DNA from: Nitrospira sp.
GTDB taxonomy: Bacteria > Nitrospirota > Thermodesulfovibrionia > Thermodesulfovibrionales > SM23-35
Length of the DNA: 5,304 nucleotides
Direction of reading: 5' to 3'
Assembly: GCA_016873595.1 (NCBI GenBank)
Contig: VGWZ01000136.1
Location: 1 to 5,304 of the forward strand
The translations under genes and the position numbers were made by a program. Within the stretch, counting starts at the first letter, position 1. Every line of letters starts with the position of its first letter. The notes under the pieces were generated by a model that did not search any database, was not told where the DNA came from, and saw nothing but the letters and a program-made list of their open reading frames with translations. Below, piece by piece: positions 1 through 5,036 of this stretch.

Positions 1-530
1 CCGAAACGGATTAAAAGTTCTCTCTCCTCTAAGGGAATTACCAGGATATTGATTACGAGAAGATCGAGTAGAGTGATAATCACAATAGTTATTACACCGG
101 TTATAAGGAAAACGCCTGAAAACATCAAAGTATGCGCTAAATAGGTCGGATGTCTTACCACTAAGAAAGGGCCCTCTGTGACAAGCCTTCCCTTTATTTT
201 GTCAGATATTTCCGGGACACCTATAATTCCCCGGATACCGAGAATTTTTGCAGTCCAAATATGGAGCACTGTACCCATGATCAATAAAATGATTCCTAAT
301 ATAGTTAACACAACAGGAATTTCAATTTTTGATTGAAGGATAAAATCCCTGTTTTTATAAATAAAATATACTAACGGGAGCCATACAATAAGAGGCATCC
401 CATAAGTGAAAAGCCCCAATTTTCTGAAGAACCTTGATGCAAAATGAACAGGGATCCAGAAGAGAGGTATTATAGGCCAGAGTATTATTGTAATGAGGGC
501 AAGAGAGAATGTGAGTTCGTGAGAAAGCAA
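1..530 (-). CDS. Isoprenylcysteine carboxyl methyltransferase-like integral membrane protein (C-terminus cut by window)
   Basis: This is a membrane protein of the ICMT/PEMT-like methyltransferase superfamily, 176 complete residues plus the first two bases of a Gly codon before the window ends. Hydrophobic segments lie at about residues 6-26, 43-58, 71-93 and 132-166. The diagnostic parts are EGPFLVVRHPTY (119-130; family pattern GPxxxxRHPxY, which binds S-adenosylmethionine) and PLEERELLIRFG (166-177), matching the family's EExxLxxxFG. In the family these residues form the cofactor pocket at the membrane face; the methyl acceptor cannot be told from sequence. I chose the TTG at 530-528 because AAGGAG lies seven bases upstream and no in-frame ATG exists between it and the stop at 581-579. 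It begins 11 bases after the upstream cytochrome gene's stop, so the two are very likely co-transcribed and may share function in membrane redox chemistry (inference). Bacterial relatives are mostly uncharacterised and do not act on prenylated proteins as far as is known. Confidence 0.82.
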   Translation of the reverse strand, partial: MLSHELTFSLALITIILWPIIPLFWIPVHFASRFFRKLGLFTYGMPLIVWLPLVYFIYKNRDFILQSKIEIPVVLTILGIILLIMGTVLHIWTAKILGIRGIIGVPEISDKIKGRLVTEGPFLVVRHPTYLAHTLMFSGVFLITGVITIVIITLLDLLVINILVIPLEERELLIRF

Positions 531-537
531 CCGTAAT

Positions 538-543
538 CTCCTT
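538..543 (-). promoter_or_regulatory. Shine-Dalgarno AAGGAG deciding a TTG start
   Basis: On the minus strand AAGGAG overlaps the TAA stop of the cytochrome frame (544-542) and is followed after seven bases by TTG at 530-528. It is the only good ribosome binding site near the head of the methyltransferase-like gene, so it fixes the start and suggests translational coupling to the gene before it. Confidence 0.7.
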
Positions 544-1290
544 AAAGTGTATTTAGAAATGCAATGATGTTTTGTATATCATCATCGGGAAGATATGAGA
601 AGGACGGCATATCCTTATAAGGAGTTTTCAACTGGTTCGCGATGTTCTCAGGAGTTGCTGGTTTTTTACTCGAAGGAAGCAATGGGTTTTTGAGGATACC
701 TTTATGTCCCGGTCCTACAATAGTATCTGTTCCATAGGGGGGTCATGGCAGAAAGAGCATTTGTTCTCATAAATTTCTTTACCCTTCCTAATACTTTCAG
801 CGTCTGTTTTAACAATAATCCCCTTTTGAGTGATTTCTTCCTTGTAGTCGGTAACTTTATAAAATGTCTTCTCTGTGCCGAATTTGGTAATGATGAGATA
901 GTATCCTCCAGAAGTTCCTACCATTCCAAAGGTGATAAGAGCGATTAAAAGGCCGATTGTCTTTACTTGACCATAAAATTGTTTATAAATCCTCACGAAA
1001 GAAATTTTAAGGAGAAGGAACATAATTATTGTTAAAGCAAATACCGCATGCATTGTAGCGCGTGGTGATAGTTCTGCCTTAGTCTTTACCATAAAATCTA
1101 TACAGAAATACGCAATGATAAGATAGAGCACAAAATAGATTTTCCCGTTGAACCTGTGGACTTTCATAAGCTTTGACACATTAAATTTCTTCTCACTTCT
1201 TCCTAATGCCTCAAACATTGTGAGCATTGCAAGAAATGTAATAAGAAGGAGAACAATGGAGAGTATTGTTTTTGTTAAAAATATTGGCAT
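542..1290 (-). CDS. Membrane-anchored c-type cytochrome, frame broken inside the haem domain
   Basis: The protein has four predicted membrane helices (about residues 5-27, 51-69, 80-98, 111-135) and a C-terminal class I cytochrome c domain. Positively charged loops at 31-50 and 99-110 place the C-terminus in the periplasm, as a c-type haem requires. The haem motif CSFCH is at 178-182. As written, the frame runs on only nine residues past CH and stops at 717-715. In the -1 frame, from 736 to the TAA at 544-542, the rest of the domain follows without interruption: GPGHKG, the likely sixth haem ligand Met in YKDMPSF, and a C-terminal helix DDDIQNIIAFL. The join falls in a G6 run (737-742 on the plus strand). 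Repaired, the protein is about 248 residues and would carry electrons from a membrane donor. His45 and His81 lie at helix ends; whether they bind haem b is unknown. The break may be a sequence error, a recent mutation or frameshifting; see findings. Confidence 0.8.
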
Positions 1291-1351
1291 GAAACTACTT
1301 TTCTCATTTTTTCATCTTCGTTGATTAAAAGTTAATAGAGTACTCATTATA

Positions 1352-1597
1352 TCAAATGTGATTATTTTTCTTTTTCTTCATTTTTAGAATGAATATTACT
1401 ATTATTACTGCGGGGATAACAACAAACCAAATAAAAATCTTGCCCAGTGTAAAGAGAGCCGATGAAAAAGAAACCCACAACTTTGTAAGCCATTTCATTG
1501 GTGGGACTAACCATAACAGCACAAGGATGATCACAGGAAGTAACAACCATGCCAATTTCATAATCTGTCTTTTTTCTAACTTTCTCATCTTATTCAT
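1352..1597 (-). CDS. Small two-helix membrane protein of unknown function
   Basis: I do not recognise a family. The 81-residue frame has a basic N-terminus (MRKLEKRQIMK), a strongly hydrophobic helix at about 14-32, an amphipathic linker with PPMKWLTKLW, a second hydrophobic helix at about 48-72, and a lysine-rich tail (KMKKKKNNHI). The charges suggest both ends lie in the cytoplasm with a short external hairpin. An in-frame TAA directly precedes the ATG at 1597-1595, so that is the longest form; Met4 (1588) and Met13 (1561) are alternatives, and none has a convincing Shine-Dalgarno sequence. It lies 60 bases after the nitroreductase gene and about 60 before the cytochrome gene in the same direction, so it could be an accessory subunit of that membrane redox cluster (inference). 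Other frames across this stretch lack such a clear membrane-protein pattern. Confidence 0.6.
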   Translation of the reverse strand: MNKMRKLEKRQIMKLAWLLLPVIILVLLWLVPPMKWLTKLWVSFSSALFTLGKIFIWFVVIPAVIIVIFILKMKKKKNNHI

Positions 1598-1657
1598 TTA
1601 CGTAACTCTAAATATTTTCAATGACTTTTTTATTTTCCATTACCCTTACATTATACA

Positions 1658-2467
1658 TTACTTCGTCTCACCTGTTATCCTCAATGTATACCGAGCTACC
1701 CTTGGAGCTTCTAAAAAATCCCACTCTCCTTTTACGCAATAATTCAACAAAGCTACTTCAATGTGGAGCATTGCAATACCACAATCTAAACGTTTTGATA
1801 TGTTAAATGTGTCTTTAAGGTTATCTACAGAAATAGTTATGCTGTTTTGTTCTATTTGAAATCTCCAGGGTTGGCGGTTCATAGCAGAAGGGGCGAGCCT
1901 GGCACCTTCAAGAGCTTCCTTAATCCTTAGAGGCCACTCTTGTTCTTCAAGTCCTGTGACCAGTTCGCTCAGAGGTTTACGTTGGTGTTTACGACCAAAG
2001 CCCGCCATTATTTTCTCCTCCAATGACCACGCTTCACTGGCATAACCAATAGGTGTTACCGCAAAGACTCTTTCGTTTTTATTTATATTTGCAAGGGACG
2101 CGGCTACTTCTGGCCTGAAGAACCCCCCTACCCAGCATGTGCCAAGGTTTAAAGCTGTTGCCTCAAGAATAATGCCTTCTCCTAAATAACCAACCTGTTC
2201 ATGAATATTCGGGTTATCCATATTCCCAATAAAAGCAATAAAAGCAGGAGCACCCTTGATCTTACCGTAGTGGCCAATAGCACCCTTAAAAACATCATTG
2301 ACTGACTGTGTGACGAGTACAGCACAGGCTTGTGGAAAAGGTCTAAATTCTTTGCACACTGTGTTGAGGGTTACTAAAAGGTTTGGCTCTAACAGCCTCT
2401 GGTCATATTGGCGCCTCGACCTTCGTATGAAAATAGCATCATACCATCTTGAAAAAGGGATTTCCAT
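1658..2467 (-). CDS. TM1586-type nitroreductase family protein (two half-domains in one chain)
   Basis: This is a 269-residue flavoprotein of the nitroreductase superfamily, probably the putative TM1586 nitroreductase group (PF14512 by recollection), in which two nitroreductase-like halves are joined in one polypeptide. The N-terminal half opens with the classic FMN-phosphate motif IRRSRRQY (14-21) and has LNLGTCWVGGFF (106-117), the usual family LGxxW segment. The second half has ARLAPSAMNRQPWRF (189-203), the APSxxNxQPWxF motif that in ordinary nitroreductases follows the N-terminal RRS motif. Ordinary members are homodimers of about 170-220 residues with FMN at the interface; here one chain may supply both sides. 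The substrate and electron donor cannot be inferred. The ATG at 2467 has a weak AAGG nine bases upstream. The gene is first of a minus-strand row leading to a cytochrome and a methyltransferase-like protein, and diverges from rpsP. No signal peptide is seen, so it is likely cytoplasmic. Confidence 0.85.
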   Translation of the reverse strand: MEIPFSRWYDAIFIRRSRRQYDQRLLEPNLLVTLNTVCKEFRPFPQACAVLVTQSVNDVFKGAIGHYGKIKGAPAFIAFIGNMDNPNIHEQVGYLGEGIILEATALNLGTCWVGGFFRPEVAASLANINKNERVFAVTPIGYASEAWSLEEKIMAGFGRKHQRKPLSELVTGLEEQEWPLRIKEALEGARLAPSAMNRQPWRFQIEQNSITISVDNLKDTFNISKRLDCGIAMLHIEVALLNYCVKGEWDFLEAPRVARYTLRITGETK

Positions 2468-2570
2468 TTATGACTACCTTTTGAAGCATATTTTATCATT
2501 CTTGATAGCTTTTATATAACCTTGAGCATAAGTGAATTTAGCCTTTATTTAGAATGAACTATTGGGGGAC

Positions 2571-2600
2571 TTTACTTTACTACATAAAATATATTAAAAT
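2571..2600 (+). promoter_or_regulatory. Probable sigma-70 promoter of the rpsP operon
   Basis: TTTACT (2571-2576, four of six consensus bases) and TAAAAT (2595-2600, five of six) are separated by 18 bases in an AT-rich stretch. The -10 ends 26 bases before the rpsP start, leaving room for a short leader carrying the Shine-Dalgarno sequence. A second TAAAAT at 2585-2590 with TTGGGG at 2562-2567 (17-base spacer) is an alternative. The location, directly before a ribosomal operon and in the divergent gap, supports a promoter; the exact pair is uncertain. Confidence 0.35.
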
Positions 2601-2612
2601 TGCAATTGTTTT

Positions 2613-2622
2613 AAGGAGGTGA
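2613..2622 (+). promoter_or_regulatory. Strong Shine-Dalgarno deciding the TTG start of rpsP
   Basis: AAGGAGGTGA is a full match to the anti-Shine-Dalgarno sequence of 16S rRNA. Its AGGAGG core (2614-2619) lies seven bases before TTG 2627. An ATG at 2622-2624 is in another frame, overlaps the site and stops after five codons, so it is not the start. Confidence 0.8.
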
Positions 2623-2626
2623 TGGA

Positions 2627-2860
2627 TTGGTCAAGATAAGACTTACAAGGTTAGGAGCACATAAGAACCCCTATTACAGAATAGTTGTTGCTGATTCAAG
2701 GGCACGGAGAGATGGACCTTTCATAGAAATTCTCGGGACATACAATCCCCTGAAAGATCAGCCAGAAGTGAAACTCAACCTGGAGAAGACAAAATTCTGG
2801 TTGGAGCGAGGAGCACAACCTACTGATAGAGTTAAAAAACTTATACAAAGGGCTGGATAG
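2627..2860 (+). CDS. rpsP: 30S ribosomal protein S16
   Basis: S16 is a small-subunit protein that binds 16S rRNA and stabilises its 5' and central domains during 30S assembly. The 77-residue product shows the family signature at the N-terminus, MVKIRLTRLGAHKNPYYRIV, then VADSRARRDGPFIEILGTYN (21-40), the core strand NPLKD, and the C-terminal EKTKFWLERGAQPTDRVKKL (53-72). The length is at the short end of the usual 78-90 residues because the variable tail is missing. The start is TTG, chosen because the family begins exactly at MVKIRL and a near-perfect Shine-Dalgarno sequence lies seven bases upstream; TTG is uncommon for a highly expressed ribosomal gene. It is the first gene of the operon, with khpA 32 bases downstream. 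Confidence 0.97.
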   Translation: MVKIRLTRLGAHKNPYYRIVVADSRARRDGPFIEILGTYNPLKDQPEVKLNLEKTKFWLERGAQPTDRVKKLIQRAG

Positions 2861-2892
2861 ACAGTCTAAAACTCGCATGGAGGTAGGAAACG

Positions 2893-3123
2893 ATGAAAGA
2901 CTTAGTTGAAAAGATGGCAAAGGCTCTGGTAGACAGGCCTGAAGAGGTTATTGTTTCTGAGGTTGAAGGTGAAAAGACAACCGTTTTTGAACTCAGAGTC
3001 GCTCAGAGCGATCTCGGAAAGGTTATAGGTAAACAGGGCAAGACAGCCCGTGCAATGAGGACAATACTCAGCGCATCAGGTACAAAAATGGGAAAGCGCT
3101 GCGTACTTGAAATTCTCGAATAA
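2893..3123 (+). CDS. khpA: KH-domain RNA-binding protein KhpA (YlqC family)
   Basis: This is a single-domain type II KH protein of 76 residues, the usual size for KhpA. The family binds RNA, often as a homodimer or with KhpB (Jag/EloR), and affects mRNA handling and cell elongation in Gram-positives. The RNA-binding loop is seen as GKVIGKQGKTARAMRTIL (42-59), with GKQG fitting the GxxG motif, preceded by a strand ELRVAQSDLG. The tail MGKRCVLEILE is typical. GGAGG at 2879-2883 lies nine bases before ATG 2893. Its place between rpsP and trmD is the standard one. The following 153 bases before trmD carry no RimM-like frame, although rimM commonly sits there. Confidence 0.95.
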   Translation: MKDLVEKMAKALVDRPEEVIVSEVEGEKTTVFELRVAQSDLGKVIGKQGKTARAMRTILSASGTKMGKRCVLEILE

Positions 3124-3175
3124 GAAACAACCTCAAGGAGTTTAATCCTTTAACCCCTTTTAATATCAGGATAAA

Positions 3176-3208
3176 AAGTAGGAAGTAAAAAGATTTTACT
3201 TCCTACTT
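3176..3208. repeat. Perfect 15-bp inverted repeat in the khpA-trmD gap
   Basis: The arms AAGTAGGAAGTAAAA (3176-3190) and TTTTACTTCCTACTT (3194-3208) are exact complements around a three-base AGA loop. On the plus strand it is not followed by a T run (CTCATTTATC), so it is a poor terminator in the operon's direction. On the minus strand it is followed by five T residues, which would look terminator-like, but no minus-strand gene ends there. It may be an mRNA processing or stabilising hairpin, an attenuator, or a dispersed palindromic repeat (REP-like or a small mobile-element trace); other copies in the genome would decide this. Confidence 0.85.
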
Positions 3209-3229
3209 CTCATTTATCAGGAGTATAGA

Positions 3230-3280
3230 ATGTCTCAAAGTTCTCATTTTCAAAAACTGTCGGTCAGGGAAAACACATGA
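3230..3280 (+). CDS. Possible 16-residue leader peptide coupled to trmD
   Basis: An ATG at 3230 has AGGAG (3219-3223) six bases upstream, a better ribosome binding site than trmD's own AGGGA (3266-3270). It opens 16 codons reading MSQSSHFQKLSVRENT, then TGA at 3278-3280, which overlaps the trmD ATG (3277-3279) in the ATGA arrangement also used by trmD/rplS. This is the pattern of a translated leader whose ribosomes reinitiate at trmD. The peptide has no run of one amino acid that would suggest attenuation, and resembles no RimM segment that I can recognise. It may be chance, since so short a frame carries little statistical weight; the spacing and stop overlap are the only support. Confidence 0.35.
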   Translation: MSQSSHFQKLSVRENT

Positions 3281-4014
3281 AATGCGATGTTATTACAATC
3301 TTCCCTGAAATATTTCATGCCTATCTTGGTGAGGGTATTCTTAAAAGGGCTCTCGAGAAGAAGCTTATCGAGATAAGAATCCATAATCTCAGAGATTTTT
3401 CAAAAGATAAACATAAAACAGTTGATGATTATCCTTATGGAGGTGGAGCAGGCATGGTGATGAAGCCTGAACCTTTTTTCTCTGCTGTTGAGACATTGTA
3501 CCCTGAAAGGGCGAAAAGAAGGGTAATCATGCTCAGCCCTGCAGGTAATAAATTTGATCAGGATATGGCTGCAGAGCTTTCAAGGGAAAAAAGAAAACTT
3601 ATATTGTTATGTGGAAGATACGAGGCAATAGACGAGAGGGTAAGGACAGCACTTGTTAATGACGAGATATCCGTAGGAGATTATATACTCACTGGCGGAG
3701 AATTGCCTGCCTTAGTTATAATAGATGCTGTTGCACGTTTAATACCCGGAGTATTAGGAGATGAGCGTTCTGCAGAAGAAGACTCATTTTCAAGTGGGAT
3801 ACTTGATTATCCCCATTATACAAGACCTCCTGTCTTCATGGGCATAGAAGTGCCAGAGGTTTTGCTGTCTGGAAATCATAAAGAGATATGGCAATGGAGG
3901 AGGAAAGAGGCACTACGACGAACACTTGAAAGGAGACCTGAGCTTCTTGAAAAAATCAGACTCAGTGATGAAGACTATACACTAATTCGCGAAATAAAGG
4001 GGGAACGACAATGA
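3277..4014 (+). CDS. trmD: tRNA (guanine-N1)-methyltransferase TrmD
   Basis: TrmD methylates G37 next to the anticodon of tRNAs such as those for Pro, Leu and Arg, using S-adenosylmethionine, and so prevents +1 frameshifting; it is generally essential. The 245-residue product has normal length and clear SPOUT-knot features: N-terminal MKCDVITIFPEIF; KTVDDYPYGGGAGMVMKPEP (47-66); the cofactor-binding knot LLCGRYEAIDERV (110-122) and ISVGDYILTGGELPALVIID (131-150). Arg154 and Asp169 fall at the same numbers as the catalytic pair of the E. coli enzyme. The C-terminal tRNA-binding domain follows, with DYPHYTRPP (177-185), GNHKEIWQWRR (199-209) and RRPELL. A modest AGGGA is six bases before the ATG. 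The stop overlaps the rplS start by four bases (ATGA), so the two are translationally coupled. Confidence 0.98.
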   Translation: MKCDVITIFPEIFHAYLGEGILKRALEKKLIEIRIHNLRDFSKDKHKTVDDYPYGGGAGMVMKPEPFFSAVETLYPERAKRRVIMLSPAGNKFDQDMAAELSREKRKLILLCGRYEAIDERVRTALVNDEISVGDYILTGGELPALVIIDAVARLIPGVLGDERSAEEDSFSSGILDYPHYTRPPVFMGIEVPEVLLSGNHKEIWQWRRKEALRRTLERRPELLEKIRLSDEDYTLIREIKGERQ

Positions 4015-4379
4015 GCTTACTTGGAGCAGTTGAAGAATCATTCAAGAAAAAGATTACAGCCTTTAATGTCGGAGACACAGTACGTGTTTCAGTAAAGGTT
4101 GTAGAAGGTGATAAGGAAAGAATTCAGCCATTTGAAGGTATTGTGATCGGAAGACACGGAGGCGGTACAAGGGAAACATTCATGGTCAGAAAGGTATCTT
4201 TTGGCATTGGAGTAGAAAGAATTTTTCCCCTCCAATCTCCTATCATAGACAAGATAGAAGTTCTGAAGAAGGGGAGTGTACGCAGGGCAAAATTATATTA
4301 TTTAAGGGGCAAGAAAGGCAAAGCTGCAAAGATCAAAGAAAAAGCACGAGAATTTGATAATGGACCTCTTCCAGCATGA
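4011..4379 (+). CDS. rplS: 50S ribosomal protein L19
   Basis: L19 lies at the 30S-50S interface of the ribosome and contributes to bridge contacts. The 122-residue product is slightly longer than the usual 113-120. Family landmarks are FNVGDTVRVSVKVVEGDKER (18-37), IQPFEGIVIGRHGGG (38-52), TFMVRKVSFGIGVERIFPLQ (56-75), SPIIDKIEVLKKGSVRRAKL (76-95) and YYLRGKKGKAAKIKE (96-110). The extra residues form a short tail, DNGPLPA, and that stretch of DNA also encodes the start of rnhB. The ATG overlaps the trmD stop in ATGA, with a purine-rich AAGGGGGAA about six bases upstream. Confidence 0.98.
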   Translation: MSLLGAVEESFKKKITAFNVGDTVRVSVKVVEGDKERIQPFEGIVIGRHGGGTRETFMVRKVSFGIGVERIFPLQSPIIDKIEVLKKGSVRRAKLYYLRGKKGKAAKIKEKAREFDNGPLPA

Positions 4380-4971
4380 TGAAGACCTCAGACAAAAAGG
4401 CTTCACAAGGATAGCGGGTATTGATGAGGCTGGAAGGGGACCTCTTGCCGGACCTGTTGTTGCTGCTGCAGTTGTCCTTTCAGAGGACATCAAGATTAAG
4501 GGGCTCAGGGATTCCAAAAAAGTACCTGAGAAAGAAAGAGAACCTCTCTTTTTCGAGATCATCAATTCTTCTTTGGACATAGGGATAGGAATTGTTGGTC
4601 ATGAAGAGATAGACACATTAAATATCCTGAGGGCCACAAAACTTGCAATGAAGTATGCGATAGAAGACCTTTCCACCTCCCCTGATTTACTTATCATTGA
4701 TGCACTCTCACTCCCATTGATTCCAATCAAGCAACTCCCTCTTATTCAAGGAGACAATAAAAGTGCCGCTGTTGCTGCTGCCTCGATAATCGCAAAGTTC
4801 TTGAGGGATAGAATCATGTTGGAATATCATCGGCAATACCCACATTACAACTTTGATAAACATAAAGGCTATTCCACAAGAGAACACCTTGACATGTTAC
4901 GACTCTATGGCCCCTGCCCCATCCACAGAAAAAGTTTTCACAGGGTAATGTCGCTGGAACTACCCTTTTGA
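4360..4971 (+). CDS. rnhB: Ribonuclease HII
   Basis: RNase HII cuts the RNA strand of RNA-DNA hybrids and removes single ribonucleotides misincorporated in DNA. The 203-residue product has the full signature: AGIDEAGRGPLAGPVVAAAV (19-38) with Asp22 and Glu23; LRDSKK (49-54); HEEIDTLNILRATKLAM (81-97); LLIIDAL with Asp114; QGDNKSAAVAAASIIAKFLR (130-149) with Asp132 and then Asp150; YNFDKHKGYSTREHL and GPCPIHRKSF. All acidic positions of the active site are present, so it should be active. I prefer ATG 4360 (GAG nine bases upstream); TTG 4354 in the same frame would add two residues. It overlaps the end of rplS by 20 bases, indicating translational coupling. It appears to be the last gene of the operon. 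In many genomes a YraN-like gene follows, but here an unrelated toxin-like module does. Confidence 0.97.
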   Translation: MDLFQHDEDLRQKGFTRIAGIDEAGRGPLAGPVVAAAVVLSEDIKIKGLRDSKKVPEKEREPLFFEIINSSLDIGIGIVGHEEIDTLNILRATKLAMKYAIEDLSTSPDLLIIDALSLPLIPIKQLPLIQGDNKSAAVAAASIIAKFLRDRIMLEYHRQYPHYNFDKHKGYSTREHLDMLRLYGPCPIHRKSFHRVMSLELPF

Positions 4972-5022
4972 ATAGCCTCACTTTTTTTCTGATCATTCAA
5001 AGCAAAGTATACTGTAGTTTTG

Positions 5023-5031
5023 TGATATAAT
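5023..5031 (+). promoter_or_regulatory. Extended -10 promoter giving a probably leaderless mRNA
   Basis: TGATATAAT is a perfect extended -10 element (TG, one base, TATAAT at 5026-5031). Transcription would start about six or seven bases after it, at or next to the A of the ATG at 5037. No Shine-Dalgarno sequence lies between. No good -35 is seen at the usual distance, which an extended -10 does not require. An eight-base palindrome AGTATACT (5006-5013) lies where the -35 would be and could be an operator, though it is short. Confidence 0.55.
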
Positions 5032-5036
5032 AAATA

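Noticed and set aside
745..948. Plus-strand open frame opposite the cytochrome gene
   Set aside because: It lies antisense to a clear cytochrome with haem motif, has no recognisable domain and no ribosome binding site.
1346..1351. TATAAT on the minus strand between the small membrane protein and cytochrome genes, as a cytochrome promoter
   Set aside because: No acceptable -35 at 16-18 bases and no TG extension; AT-rich gaps give such hexamers by chance.
1611..1643. Ten-codon minus-strand frame MENKKVIENI with AAGGG just upstream, between nitroreductase and the small membrane protein
   Set aside because: Too short, no overlap or coupling with the next start, and the composition is typical of AT-rich spacer DNA.
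1389..1806. Plus-strand open frames opposite the small membrane protein and nitroreductase end
   Set aside because: Low-complexity composition with no motif; they mirror the minus-strand genes.
2494..2507. TATCA/TGATA inverted repeat upstream of the nitroreductase gene as an operator
   Set aside because: Five-base arms in AT-rich DNA are expected by chance and no known operator matches.
2696..2920. Minus-strand frame opposite rpsP and the start of khpA
   Set aside because: It is fully explained as the shadow of highly conserved genes on the other strand.
3135..3150. Small hairpin AAGGA/TCCTT just after khpA, as a terminator
   Set aside because: The stem is only five AT-containing pairs with a six-base loop and no following T run, so it is too weak to call.
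3124..3276. A short or decayed rimM in the khpA-trmD gap
   Set aside because: Reading this stretch shows no RimM-like segment, and it is far too short for the gene; only the 16-codon frame is left as an open possibility.
4302..4580. Minus-strand frame opposite the rplS/rnhB junction
   Set aside because: Its serine-rich content reflects antisense reading of the RNase HII motifs; there is no independent support.
4942..4990. Terminator after rnhB: AGGGTA/TACCCT stem and the T7 run at 4982-4988
   Set aside because: The stem is six pairs with a 13-base loop inside the rnhB coding end, and it is 15 bases away from the T run, with no hairpin directly before the T run.
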